Positions 29,044 to 38,868 of a stretch of DNA of 64,000 nucleotides are shown here, in pieces. Within the stretch, counting starts at the first letter, position 1. Every line of letters begins with the position of its first letter. Under the pieces are notes generated by a model. It searched no databases, was not told where the DNA came from, and worked only from the letters and a program-made list of their open reading frames with translations. This DNA comes from Zoogloeaceae bacterium (GTDB taxonomy: Bacteria; Pseudomonadota; Gammaproteobacteria; Burkholderiales; Rhodocyclaceae): assembly GCA_024235675.1 (NCBI GenBank), contig JACKLZ010000002.1, forward strand, positions 613,501-677,500. Direction: 5' to 3'. Made by a program: the position numbers and the translations under genes.

Positions 29044-29126
29044 GACAACAATCCTCTCCCTATTATTCCCTTCGATTGTGAGTGACGTACTACGTCATAC
29101 TGCGGTGATACTCCAGCCAGCTAATT

Positions 29127-30320
29127 TCATAGCTTTGTTGTTGTTCCCTCATGGGGATCCACTTCGCCGGGCGGTCGACGACGCAACTGACGCATCGCGT
29201 CCAACGGCAACCCGCAACGAAATTCGGATTCTATCAATTCCAGCACCGGCATCAGCGTTGCCGCGACGTCCGGCAAGCGCAACAGCACCTCCCCCGTGGC
29301 GCCAGAGCGGATTTGCATCAGGACGTGATCGATGCTCACCGGCAGGCGCACGAAGCGGCTGAGCTCTCCAGGCGTGATCTCGCCACTTTCGGCGATAACC
29401 TTGCTGCCACCGGCGTTGACACCCGACTGGGCGCGCTGCACGGCCAGGCCGATCAAATGGCTGAGTGTCGTCGCTTCGCTGGCACCGGAGCCAGCGGCAA
29501 TACCCACCGTCACACTCATGCGGATGCGCGTATCCCGGTAGGTCATCACCAGCTTGTCGATGGCGCGTTGCAAGCGCAGCGCGAAGGCCGAGCAGCCATC
29601 GAGATCGGTGCTCGGGCACAGCACGGCGAACTGGCCTTGCGCCATTTGCGCCACGGTGTCTTCCTTGCGCACCTTGGACGACAGGATTTTCGACAGCTTG
29701 CGATTGATCAACTCGGTGATGTGAGCGCCGTAGTCCGCCAGCATTTTGTCAAAATGATCGATGACGATCACCATCGCCGCCAGATCGCCATTGCGCCGCC
29801 GCGCCAGGGCGAGCTCCTGATTGCCATGCCAGTTCAGGTAGGCCTGCGTGACCAGGCCGGAATCCGGGTCCACCGGGCTATGGCTGGCCAGCGCCTCGCG
29901 GCTGGCTTCGAGTTCGCGCGTTGCACGGGCGAGGCGGGTCAGGGCTTCGAGGCGGCTTAGCAGCTCAACCGTACCGGTACCCTTGGTGATGAAATCGGTT
30001 GCGCCCATTTCGCGCGCCTTGACGCGGGCAGCATCATCTTCTTCGCCTGAGATGATGATCACCGGCAATTCATGGATGCGTGACAGCTTCGACGACCGGA
30101 TACGCTCCAACAGACCATAGCCATCGAGACGCGGCATGCCCAGGTCGGAGATCACCACCTGGATCGATGGATCGATCAGCAGCGCCTCCCAGCCGGCCTC
30201 GCCATCGGCTTCTTCCCGCACATCGAAACGCTCACGAATATTGCGGCTGATCGAGGCACGCACCATCCGCGAGTCATCGACGATCAACACGCGCGGCAGC
30301 GAAATGGTCTCGTCGCTCAC
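29127..30320 (-). CDS. Response regulator with degenerate GGDEF domain
   Basis: A 397-residue protein. An N-terminal receiver domain has the acidic pair DD at 15-16, phosphoacceptor Asp at 59 (VISDLGMPRLDG) and the conserved Lys in DFITKG. A linker leads to a GGDEF-like domain whose signature reads MAQGQF instead of GGDEF, so cyclase activity is unlikely. A further C-terminal region of about 90 residues follows. The GTG at 30320 is chosen for the GGGAGGAG site just upstream; the frame is open far further up, but that part overlaps acuI. It lies 22 bases after acuI and is probably co-transcribed with it. No partner kinase is adjacent. Confidence 0.85.
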   Translation of the reverse strand: MSDETISLPRVLIVDDSRMVRASISRNIRERFDVREEADGEAGWEALLIDPSIQVVISDLGMPRLDGYGLLERIRSSKLSRIHELPVIIISGEEDDAARVKAREMGATDFITKGTGTVELLSRLEALTRLARATRELEASREALASHSPVDPDSGLVTQAYLNWHGNQELALARRRNGDLAAMVIVIDHFDKMLADYGAHITELINRKLSKILSSKVRKEDTVAQMAQGQFAVLCPSTDLDGCSAFALRLQRAIDKLVMTYRDTRIRMSVTVGIAAGSGASEATTLSHLIGLAVQRAQSGVNAGGSKVIAESGEITPGELSRFVRLPVSIDHVLMQIRSGATGEVLLRLPDVAATLMPVLELIESEFRCGLPLDAMRQLRRRPPGEVDPHEGTTTKL

Positions 30321-30342
30321 GAAGGGCTCCTCCCCAAACCGC

Positions 30343-31341
30343 TCACGCACCGATCCTGACGACCGTGCGGCCGCGAATGCGCCCAGCGATGAAATCATCA
30401 AAAGCAGCCGGCAAGGCGTCGAAACCGATGGTCTGTGTGACCGCCTCGAGATGACGCGGACGCAAATTGGTGGCCAGCCGGTCCCATATCTGCTGACGCG
30501 CGGGGAAACCCATGTAGCCCGAATCCACACCGAGCAGACTGACGCCGCGCAGAATGAACGGGAACACGCTGGTATCGAGATCAAAACCGGCTGCATTGCC
30601 AATACTGGCCACCGTACCAGCCTGCTGCATGGTCGCCAGCATCCAGTGCAGAATCTTGCCGCCGGTGTTGTCCACCGCGCCGGCCCAGCGTGCGCCTTCG
30701 AGCGCTCGCACCTTGTCGAAATCAATCGACTCGCGCAGCAAAATGTCACTGGCGCCCAGCGAACGCAGATAGTCTTCTTCGGAGGCCTTGCCGGTCAGCG
30801 CCGTGACCGAATAACCGGCGGCCGCCAGAATGTCGATCGCCAGGCTGCCCACGCCACCGGTCGCGCCAGACACCACGACCGGGCCATTCTCGGGCCGCAA
30901 GCCGTTGTCTTCCATGCGCTGCACCCCCAGCGCCGCGGTAAAACCCGCCGTCCCCAAGGCCATCGCCTCGAACAGACTCAAGCCCTCGGGCAGCGCCACC
31001 ACCCATTTGGCGGGAATGCGCGCGTACTCGGCAAATCCACCATGGTGCGCAACACCAATATCAAAGCTGGTCGCAATCACCGGGTCGCCAACAGAAAAGC
31101 GCGAGTCCGAGCTCTCGACCACCTCGCCCGACAGGTCGATGCCGCCCACGCACGGAAAGCGACGAATAATCTTGCCCTTGCCCGTGGCGGCCAAGGCATC
31201 CTTGTAATTGATACTCGAGTAATGCACCCGGATCAGCACCTCGCCTGCATCCAGGTCGTCGGTGCTCAGGGACTGCATCCCCGCGCGTATGGTTCTATCC
31301 TCAGCCTGCTCGATCAGAAACGCCTTGAAAGACTCTTTCAC
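30343..31341 (-). CDS. acuI: Acrylyl-CoA reductase/YhdH-type NADPH oxidoreductase
   Basis: A 332-residue medium-chain dehydrogenase/reductase without structural zinc. Typical AcuI/YhdH segments are SSINYKDALAATGKGKI (about 45), FPCVGGIDLSGEVV, VSGATGGVGSLAIDIL (NADPH-binding, about 150) and GKILHWMLATMQQAGTVASIGNAAG. It reduces acryloyl-CoA to propionyl-CoA in acrylate/DMSP or 3-hydroxypropionate metabolism. The GTG at 31341 follows GGAGAA and gives a family-length protein starting VKESFKAFLIEQ. An in-frame upstream extension has no match to the family. AcuI and YhdH names are used for the same family, so the physiological substrate is inferred. Confidence 0.88.
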   Translation of the reverse strand: MKESFKAFLIEQAEDRTIRAGMQSLSTDDLDAGEVLIRVHYSSINYKDALAATGKGKIIRRFPCVGGIDLSGEVVESSDSRFSVGDPVIATSFDIGVAHHGGFAEYARIPAKWVVALPEGLSLFEAMALGTAGFTAALGVQRMEDNGLRPENGPVVVSGATGGVGSLAIDILAAAGYSVTALTGKASEEDYLRSLGASDILLRESIDFDKVRALEGARWAGAVDNTGGKILHWMLATMQQAGTVASIGNAAGFDLDTSVFPFILRGVSLLGVDSGYMGFPARQQIWDRLATNLRPRHLEAVTQTIGFDALPAAFDDFIAGRIRGRTVVRIGA

Positions 31342-31390
31342 ATGCTTCTCCGTCTCGGCCCGCGCGAAGCGCAAGCGCTCATCCCAAAAG

Positions 31391-31396
31391 ATTATA
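31391..31396 (-). promoter_or_regulatory. Consensus -10 element upstream of acuI
   Basis: On the minus strand this reads TATAAT, a perfect -10 box, about 50 bases before the acuI start codon. The -35 region at the right distance (GCAGAC) is poor, so an activator may be needed. Confidence 0.4.
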
Positions 31397-31494
31397 ACGA
31401 ATTCAATCGTGTCGTCTGCACCGCCCCGCCGCAAAGCTCAAGTCAACCGCACGGCGCGCCGTAGATAGTAGTGACCCGGAAAAATGAGATCATC

Positions 31495-32388
31495 ATGACC
31501 CGACTGAACGAGGCACTGCCCTCCCTCGATGCCTACGTCGACCTGTTCTCGCAAGGGACGCTTCCCGTCCTTCGCCGCACTGCACGCGATCTGGCGGCGA
31601 TGCGCGAACAGGAAGGAAGCGTCAATGGAAAGCAGATCGCGCAGATCATTCTGGGCGACCCGCTGATGACGCTGCGCGTGCTCAGCCATCTGGAGATCCA
31701 CCGACGACAAGCACAAAATCACGCCATCACCACCATCGATCGCGCAGTGATGATGATCGGCATTACGCCCTTCTTTCGCCATTTCGAAGATCTACCCACC
31801 ATCGAAGACGCGCTGGCCGACACTCCGGCGGCACTGATTGGCGTGCTCGGCGTCATTGGACGCGCCCGCCGGGCATCGCACTACGCCCGCGAGTGGGCCA
31901 TCATCCGGCACGATCTGGACGTCGAAGAAATCACCATCGCTGCCCTGCTGCACGACACCGCAGACATCCTGCTCTGGGCCTTCGCCCCGGCACTGACCAC
32001 CAAGGCGCACGCCATGCAGCGCGCCGACGCCAGCCTGCGCAGCGCAACCGTACAACGCGAGGTGTTTGGCTTTGCCGCCAACGAAATCCAGTTGGCCCTG
32101 GCGAAAAAGTGGCAGCTCCCCGACCTGATCATCCACCTGATGGACGAGTCGAGCGCAGACAACCCACGCGTGCGCACCGTCGCCCTGGCCAACGCGCTGG
32201 CCCGCCACAACGCCAAGGGCTGGGACAACGCCGCAATTCCCGACGACCTGACCGCGATTCAATCACTGCTCAAACTCAACCAGGAACAACTCATCCGCCG
32301 GCTGGCCATTCCCGAGGAACACGCGATACGTCTGATGCCCGCGCCAGAAGCCGAGCCCGCATCCAGACCGCCCGCCGCCCCAGACTAA
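31495..32388 (+). CDS. HDOD-domain signalling protein
   Basis: A 297-residue cytoplasmic protein built around an HDOD (HD-related output) domain. LPVLRRTARDLAAM leads into QIAQIILGDPLMTLRVL and ITTIDRAVMMIGITPFFRHF (quoted in part), the helical repeat pattern of the family. A later HDTADILLW resembles the HD metal motif but the full catalytic set is not visible. Such proteins are non-enzymatic scaffolds in stress and motility signalling. The start at 31495 gives MTRLNEALPS. A GTG at 31471 in the same frame is an alternative. It is divergent from acuI. Confidence 0.82.
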   Translation: MTRLNEALPSLDAYVDLFSQGTLPVLRRTARDLAAMREQEGSVNGKQIAQIILGDPLMTLRVLSHLEIHRRQAQNHAITTIDRAVMMIGITPFFRHFEDLPTIEDALADTPAALIGVLGVIGRARRASHYAREWAIIRHDLDVEEITIAALLHDTADILLWAFAPALTTKAHAMQRADASLRSATVQREVFGFAANEIQLALAKKWQLPDLIIHLMDESSADNPRVRTVALANALARHNAKGWDNAAIPDDLTAIQSLLKLNQEQLIRRLAIPEEHAIRLMPAPEAEPASRPPAAPD

Positions 32389-32482
32389 CCCCTCGGCAGC
32401 AACACCCGCCCGCATTCACCGTCTGCCGCTAAAATAGCCCTGCCCTGCCGGCTCACCGGCCCGTTTTCGAAGGAAGCCCTCG

Positions 32483-33058
32483 ATGTCCGTGTCCGCCCTT
32501 GTCCTGCTCGGTGCAATTGCCATTGCCGTGCTGTATGGCATCGTCGTCTACAACAATCTCGTGCGGCTCAAGCACAACATCGCCAAAGCCTGGGCCAACA
32601 TCGACGTGATGCTCAAACAGCGACACGACGAACTGCCCAAACTCGTCGAAGTCTGCCGCCAGTACAAACAGTTCGAAGAGAGCACGCTCACCCGCGTCAT
32701 CGAAGCCCGCTCCCGTGTCTCCGACGCCCGCGCCAAGCAAGACGTGCCCGCGCTCGGCCAGGCCGAAGGCATGCTGCGGTTCGGACTGGGGCAGCTCTTC
32801 GCCGTCGCAGAGGCCTATCCCGAACTGAAAGCCAACGAACACTTCATGCAGTTGCAAACGCGCATCACCGCGCTCGAAAACGGCATTGCCGATCGCCGCG
32901 AGTGGTTCAACGAAAGCACCAATGTGCACAACATCCGCATCGAGCAATTCCCCGACCTGATCATCGCCCGCCTCACCGGCTTCACCGAGCAGCCCCTGCT
33001 CGAGTTCTCCACCGCCGAAAAGGCCGACGTCGATCTCAAGGCACTGTTCAGCGCCTAA
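32483..33058 (+). CDS. lemA: LemA-family membrane protein
   Basis: A 191-residue protein with a single N-terminal membrane helix (about 5-24) followed by a long helical domain with the LemA core YNNLVRLKHNIAKAWANIDVMLKQRHDELPKLVEVC (quoted in part) and RITALENGIADRREWFNESTN. LemA proteins are bundle-forming, N-out proteins of unclear function, often next to membrane proteins that share a GIDE or TPM domain. A GAAGGAAG site precedes the ATG. The next gene starts 18 bases downstream, and the two are probably one operon. Confidence 0.93.
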   Translation: MSVSALVLLGAIAIAVLYGIVVYNNLVRLKHNIAKAWANIDVMLKQRHDELPKLVEVCRQYKQFEESTLTRVIEARSRVSDARAKQDVPALGQAEGMLRFGLGQLFAVAEAYPELKANEHFMQLQTRITALENGIADRREWFNESTNVHNIRIEQFPDLIIARLTGFTEQPLLEFSTAEKADVDLKALFSA

Positions 33059-33076
33059 GCGCCGCCCGGCAAGATC

Positions 33077-33964
33077 ATGCTCGTTTCACTGCGACCGGAT
33101 CGCACCGGCGCGGCAGTCGCGTCCGGCATCGCCGCGCTCGGCTTTGCCGGCTTTCAAGCCGACGGCAGCTTTCGCGTGGTGGCCTTGGTGCTGGTATTGG
33201 CCGCCGCACTGTTCGGCTGGCTACGCTCCATCCACCACAGCCGGCTGATTCTCGACACACCCACCTCGCGCATCGCCTCCGCCGCCCAAGGCTATACCGA
33301 GCTATTTGGTCAGGGCATGCCACTCGATGGCGCGCCGCTGTACTCCCCGCTCAACGGCCTGCCCGTACTGTGGTATCGGCTGGTCGTGGATGAAAAAGAC
33401 GGCGACAGCTGGCGGCGTTTTTCGGACGACGAGAGCGACGCCTCCTTTTTGCTCGACGACGGCAGCGGCCAGTGCGCCGTCGACCCCGAAGGCGCAGAGT
33501 TGCTGATCACCCGCAAGGATGTGGAAATACGCGACGACCGCCGCTACACCCAGTGGTGCCTGATCAAGCAAGACCCGATCTACGTGATTGGCGACTTCAC
33601 CACGCTGGGCAGTATCGACCCCGCGCATGACACGGCTCGCCAGGTGCGCGAGCTGCTGGCCGACTGGAAGGCCGATCACCCACGCCTGCTCGAACGCTTC
33701 GACCTCGACGGCGACGGCCAGGTCGATTTGCAGGAATGGGAGCTGGCGCGCGCCGAAGCCAAACGCGAAGTGCGCCGCCAGCAGGCCGAACTCCACGCCG
33801 CGGCCGAAGCGCATATCGTTCGCAAGCCCGAAGGGCGGCGGCTGTATCTGATCTCGGATCTCGATCCATCACAGCTTGGCCGTCGCTATCAACTTTGGGG
33901 CTGGGGCTTTCTGGTCGCCCTGCTGATCAGCGTCGGCCTGCTGGTCCGCCTGCTCGCCATCTGA
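33077..33964 (+). CDS. GIDE-like membrane protein with embedded EF-hand
   Basis: A 295-residue protein with a hydrophobic N-terminal segment (about 12-48), a GIDE-like domain (about 65-175; FGQGMPLDGAPLYSPLNG, VLWYRLVVDE, SFLLDDGSGQCAVDPEGA) and a C-terminal membrane helix (about 274-294). GIDE domains were defined in the mitochondrial ligase MUL1, but no RING domain is present here. Between them lies a textbook EF-hand calcium loop, DLDGDGQVDLQE (209-220), with Asp at positions 1, 3, 5 and 9 and Glu at 12, on a charged coiled helix. It is paired with lemA. Function is unknown; calcium-dependent regulation is an inference. Confidence 0.8.
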   Translation: MLVSLRPDRTGAAVASGIAALGFAGFQADGSFRVVALVLVLAAALFGWLRSIHHSRLILDTPTSRIASAAQGYTELFGQGMPLDGAPLYSPLNGLPVLWYRLVVDEKDGDSWRRFSDDESDASFLLDDGSGQCAVDPEGAELLITRKDVEIRDDRRYTQWCLIKQDPIYVIGDFTTLGSIDPAHDTARQVRELLADWKADHPRLLERFDLDGDGQVDLQEWELARAEAKREVRRQQAELHAAAEAHIVRKPEGRRLYLISDLDPSQLGRRYQLWGWGFLVALLISVGLLVRLLAI

Positions 33965-33969
33965 CCGGC

Positions 33970-35859
<1,890 letters not shown>

Positions 35860-35976
35860 GAGGCATCCAGCAACAGGGCAGAGCGCGCATTTTACCGCCC
35901 CTCGGCCCCGCGCTTCGAAAAAGCCTGAATTCGCGGTAAACTGCGCCCCGCCCCCACGCATACAGGGGCCCGGTCT

Positions 35977-36051
35977 CTCTCCGTGGTTCAATGGATAGAA
36001 CGAGCGCCTCCTAAGCGCTAGATACAGGTTCGATTCCTGTCGGGGAGACCA
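35977..36051 (+). tRNA. tRNA-Arg (anticodon CCT)
   Basis: A 75-base cloverleaf. The acceptor stem is CTCTCCG paired with CGGGGAG (one G-T pair), the D arm is GTTC/GAAC, the anticodon stem is AGCGC/GCGCT with loop CTCCTAA (anticodon CCT, reading AGG), and the T arm is ACAGG-TTCGATT-CCTGT. Discriminator A and an encoded CCA end at 36051. No integrase or att-like repeat is seen next to it. Confidence 0.95.
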
Positions 36052-36102
36052 GCACACGCCGCCTCACCGCCGAATCCGCCCCTACCGCGCCGCCCGCGCG
36101 CG

Positions 36103-36477
36103 CTATTTGGTTTTCTTTGGAAACTGCGGCAGTTCGTCCAGCCGGACCTTCACCTCGTCGGGCCCGACCAGCAGCAGCAATTCGACCGCCACACGCATCA
36201 AATCACCACGAGTCACCGACGGCGATTGCTCGCGCAGGTGATCACGCATTTTCTTGAGCTGCGTGGCTTCATCGACCGAGAGCACGACCTGGGCCGGTTT
36301 GGCCGGCGCAACAATCGCAGGTTTCACCACCGGAGGCGGCCGATTGACCGCCTTGGTGGTCAGTTTGACCGAGGCGCGACGCTTTTCGCTGCGCGACGGC
36401 AGGCGCTTCGCCAGCGCAGCGTCTTCATCGTCAATGCTGGCGCGCAACGACGCCTTGATTTGCTTGCGAACACTCAT
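36103..36477 (-). CDS. Small basic protein paired with ParA, possible ribbon-helix-helix DNA binder
   Basis: A 124-residue protein. The N-terminus is basic (KQIKASLRASIDDEDAALAKRLPSR in part), the middle is Pro/Ala/Lys-rich and disordered-looking, and the C-terminal ~50 residues are helical (LSVDEATQLKKMRDHLREQ, SVTRGDLMRVAVELLL), a pattern resembling ribbon-helix-helix proteins that partner ParA-type ATPases. Its start overlaps the parA stop (ATGA), so the two are coupled. I do not recognise a named family; a ParB/centromere-binding-like role is inferred from position and composition. Confidence 0.7.
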   Translation of the reverse strand: MSVRKQIKASLRASIDDEDAALAKRLPSRSEKRRASVKLTTKAVNRPPPVVKPAIVAPAKPAQVVLSVDEATQLKKMRDHLREQSPSVTRGDLMRVAVELLLLVGPDEVKVRLDELPQFPKKTK

Positions 36478-37139
36478 TCGCCTCCTCCCAAACGCTTGAC
36501 CACCGCGCTGACCAGACGCAAGACCTCCAGCTGTGCCGGCTGTGCCGCGCTGCCCAGATCAAACACGGAGCCGCCAACCGCCGCACTTTGCGCATACGCA
36601 TTGCGCTGATTCAATATGGCGGACAGCACCGGCAGATCGAACTCGTGCATCACCTCCATCACATCCGCTGCCAGCGAGGTGCGCGTGACCCGGTTCGGCA
36701 CCAACACCCCCTGCAGGCCGGGATGGGTCGCCTGAAGCGCAACAATCAGTCGCTCCACCGCCCGCGTCGACCACAGATCGGTCGGACTCGGCACCACCGG
36801 GATGATCGCCAGATCGGTGTGGTTGAGGGCCGCCAGCGTGCGCGGATGGTCGATCGATGGCGGGCAATCGAGCAGCACCACATCGGCACGCTTGCGCCAT
36901 TTGGCCAGCTTCTCGGCAAGCTCGCGGGGGTCGTCACTGAAACGGTGCATCCGCGCCGGAAACGGGTGCTCTGGCGACGCCGCGGCCGCCCAGCGGCTGG
37001 CCGACTCCTGCATATCGAGATCGACGACTTCAACCTTGCGCCCACGACGTGCCAGCCCGGCGGCCAGCTGCATGGTCACGGTGGTTTTCCCCGCGCCCCC
37101 TTTTTGCGAAATCAACGTGATGATCGGCGCGCGCGCCAT
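36474..37139 (-). CDS. ParA/MinD-family P-loop ATPase (orphan)
   Basis: A 221-residue ATPase with the deviant Walker A motif KGGAGKTT (about residues 13-20), VVDLDMQESASRW, the Walker B stretch VVLLDCPPSID (about 92) and the AIIPVVPSPTD segment. It lacks an N-terminal DNA-binding domain, as in short ParA proteins that position cargo on the nucleoid or at poles. ATG 37139 follows GAGGAAG. It is followed by a four-base overlap with a small basic partner gene and lies divergent from the aryl polyene cluster. No parB, repA or conjugation gene is nearby, so chromosomal segregation of the classical kind is unlikely. The cargo is unknown. Confidence 0.88.
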   Translation of the reverse strand: MARAPIITLISQKGGAGKTTVTMQLAAGLARRGRKVEVVDLDMQESASRWAAAASPEHPFPARMHRFSDDPRELAEKLAKWRKRADVVLLDCPPSIDHPRTLAALNHTDLAIIPVVPSPTDLWSTRAVERLIVALQATHPGLQGVLVPNRVTRTSLAADVMEVMHEFDLPVLSAILNQRNAYAQSAAVGGSVFDLGSAAQPAQLEVLRLVSAVVKRLGGGE

Positions 37140-37345
37140 TGGCAGCTTCCTCGGTTCGAAACAGTGGTATTCCCTGATAGTAGCGCAGCGCCCTGCTGAA
37201 TTTGATGACATGGCACTGAGGGCGCGCTCTCCAGAGCGCCAGCCATACCGAACGACCGACCACCCGGCCGGCCACGCTGCCCAGCCCCGCCAAGACCCGG
37301 TATCGTTCCGGCTACGCCCCTGCCGCCGACACCAACCGCCACACG

Positions 37346-38059
37346 ATGACCGCTCGCTTGCGCATCTTCATCAGCTCGACCGACGCCCTGTGCGACCGGA
37401 TGGATTTGCTCGCCCCCGACGAACAGCAACGCGCCCACGCCATGCCCCACGCGCGCCGGCGCAAGCAGCTCTGTGCCGGCCGGGCCTTGCTGCGCCTGGC
37501 CCTGAGCGAGGGCGGCACACGCGCACCGGCCGAATGGCCACTCCGCCTGCACGGCGATCGGCCGCAACTCGACGGGGCCGACGCGCCCCAGTTCAGCCTC
37601 AGTCACAGCGGCGACCACGTCGGCTGCGCCATCAGCCATGAAGCGCGCTGCGGCTTCGATCTTCAAAGGCATGCGCCGCGTTCACGACACGCCATCGCAA
37701 ACACATATTTTTCTGCCGACGACACGCGCTGGCTTGAGCAACAGCCCGATTTTTCCTCGGCCTTTCACCAGCTTTGGGTGCTCAAGGAATCCTGGGCCAA
37801 GGCAAGCGGCACCCCGCTTCTTACCGCGCTGGCGCAGGCCTGCTGCCGACCGCGGCACACGCCCAACGCGGCGGCGACACACTGGGACGCTGGCACGACA
37901 TGCTTGTCCGGCACATTGACGGTGGGCTGGGCGGCCGACGGCCCGGTCGCCACCACAGACGTCAAAGAATGGCATGACGACGGCTTTTCCCAACGCACGC
38001 CCTGCTGGACACGCTGGACGCTGCGCAGCGAAAGCGATTCACCGCAGTGCGCCACATGA
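37346..38059 (+). CDS. 4'-phosphopantetheinyl transferase of the aryl polyene locus
   Basis: A 237-residue Sfp/Gsp-type enzyme that would attach phosphopantetheine to the ACPs encoded downstream. Visible motifs are FSLSHSGDHVGCAIS (about 83-97), CGFDLQ (102-107) and WVLKESWAKASG (about 144-155). The second motif normally reads GxDxE, with Asp and Glu holding magnesium. Here Asp105 is kept but the Glu position is Gln107, while the third acidic residue (Glu148) is present. It is the first gene of the cluster and ends 86 bases before the chain-length-factor gene. Position fits the pantetheinyl transferase of other APE clusters. Confidence 0.85.
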   Translation: MTARLRIFISSTDALCDRMDLLAPDEQQRAHAMPHARRRKQLCAGRALLRLALSEGGTRAPAEWPLRLHGDRPQLDGADAPQFSLSHSGDHVGCAISHEARCGFDLQRHAPRSRHAIANTYFSADDTRWLEQQPDFSSAFHQLWVLKESWAKASGTPLLTALAQACCRPRHTPNAAATHWDAGTTCLSGTLTVGWAADGPVATTDVKEWHDDGFSQRTPCWTRWTLRSESDSPQCAT

Positions 38060-38077
38060 CACGCGAGAAGACAGAAG

Positions 38078-38110
38078 GTGTTACAACAGGTAACACTACC
38101 CTGTTAGAAT
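38078..38110 (+). promoter_or_regulatory. Putative promoter with palindromic operator of the aryl polyene operon
   Basis: A perfect inverted repeat GTGTTACAACAGGTAACAC (7-bp arms, 5-base spacer, 38078-38096) overlaps a possible -35 (TTACAA, 38081-38086), with an 18-base spacer to a possible -10 TAGAAT (38105-38110). The apeC start codon follows 36 bases later. The palindrome suits a dimeric repressor such as a TetR-type protein. The regulator gene is not in the window. Confidence 0.5.
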
Positions 38111-38145
38111 CCAGCGCCTTGACCCCCAAGACTGCGCACGGAAGC

Positions 38146-38868
38146 ATGGATTCGTTCTCTTTGCCCTTCGCCACATGGGAGGCATGGGCACCCGGCCGAA
38201 ACACCCGGCAGGAATGGACCGCTCCGCCACCCGAGGCACTCGATACCGCTGGCCCAAGCGCCGACATCAGCTTCGTCGACCCCATGCTGCGTCGGCGGCT
38301 CGGCCCGGTCGCGCGCGCGGCACTCAATGTGGCCCAGCGCTGCCTTGGCGAGCGCACCGGCGTGCCCATGGTGTTTGCCTCACGACACGGCGAACTCGCA
38401 CGCACACTGACCATGCTCAACGATCTGGCCGCCGGCGAAGAAGTCTCGCCCGCCACCTTCAGCCTGAGCGTGCACAACGCCTCGGCCGGCGTGTTCTCGA
38501 TTGCCCGCCAGGACACCGCGCCCGCCACCGCCATCGCCGCCGGCGACGAAACCCTCGGCATGGCGCTGATCGAAGCCGCCGCCCGGCTGTCGCCCGAGCA
38601 GCCACAGATCCTGCTGGTCTACGCCGACGCGCCGGCGCCCGATCTCTACGCGCAGGACATCGCAAGCGCCGAAACACCGCATGCGCTGGCGCTACTGCTC
38701 GACCTCCACGGGCCGTGCCAGCTGCACGTCGCCACGCAATGCACGTCCACGGCCCCCTCGACCGACATGATGGGCCTCAGCCTGCTGCGCCTGCTCGCCG
38801 GCCACAGCCCGTGCGAGACCTGGACTGGTGAGCGCAGCACCTGGCAATGGACGCTCGCCGATGCGTAA
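38146..38868 (+). CDS. apeC: Beta-ketoacyl synthase-like chain length factor
   Basis: A 240-residue ketoacyl-synthase-like protein, about 60% of the usual length. It has FSLSVHNASAGVFSIAR where an active synthase would have its nucleophilic Cys, so it is a non-catalytic partner. In characterised aryl polyene systems ApeC forms a heterodimer with the ketosynthase ApeO and sets chain length. The ATG at 38146 has GGAAG upstream and gives MDSFSLPFATW; the upstream in-frame part overlaps the transferase gene and is not coding. From here to apeR the genes follow the apeC-R order of the E. coli cluster, which is the basis for the symbols. It overlaps the next gene by 8 bases. Confidence 0.85.
   Translation: MDSFSLPFATWEAWAPGRNTRQEWTAPPPEALDTAGPSADISFVDPMLRRRLGPVARAALNVAQRCLGERTGVPMVFASRHGELARTLTMLNDLAAGEEVSPATFSLSVHNASAGVFSIARQDTAPATAIAAGDETLGMALIEAAARLSPEQPQILLVYADAPAPDLYAQDIASAETPHALALLLDLHGPCQLHVATQCTSTAPSTDMMGLSLLRLLAGHSPCETWTGERSTWQWTLADA

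Noticed and set aside
27487..29085. 532-codon open frame opposite prpE
   Set aside because: Antisense to an unambiguous propionyl-CoA synthetase; no domain motif and shadow-type composition.
35977..36051. tRNA-Arg as an integration site for a genomic island containing the ParA pair and pigment genes
   Set aside because: No integrase gene and no repeat of the tRNA 3' end were found downstream.
38078..38096. Palindrome before apeC as a LuxR-type lux box
   Set aside because: Sequence and spacing do not match the lux box consensus and no LuxR/LuxI gene is present in the window.
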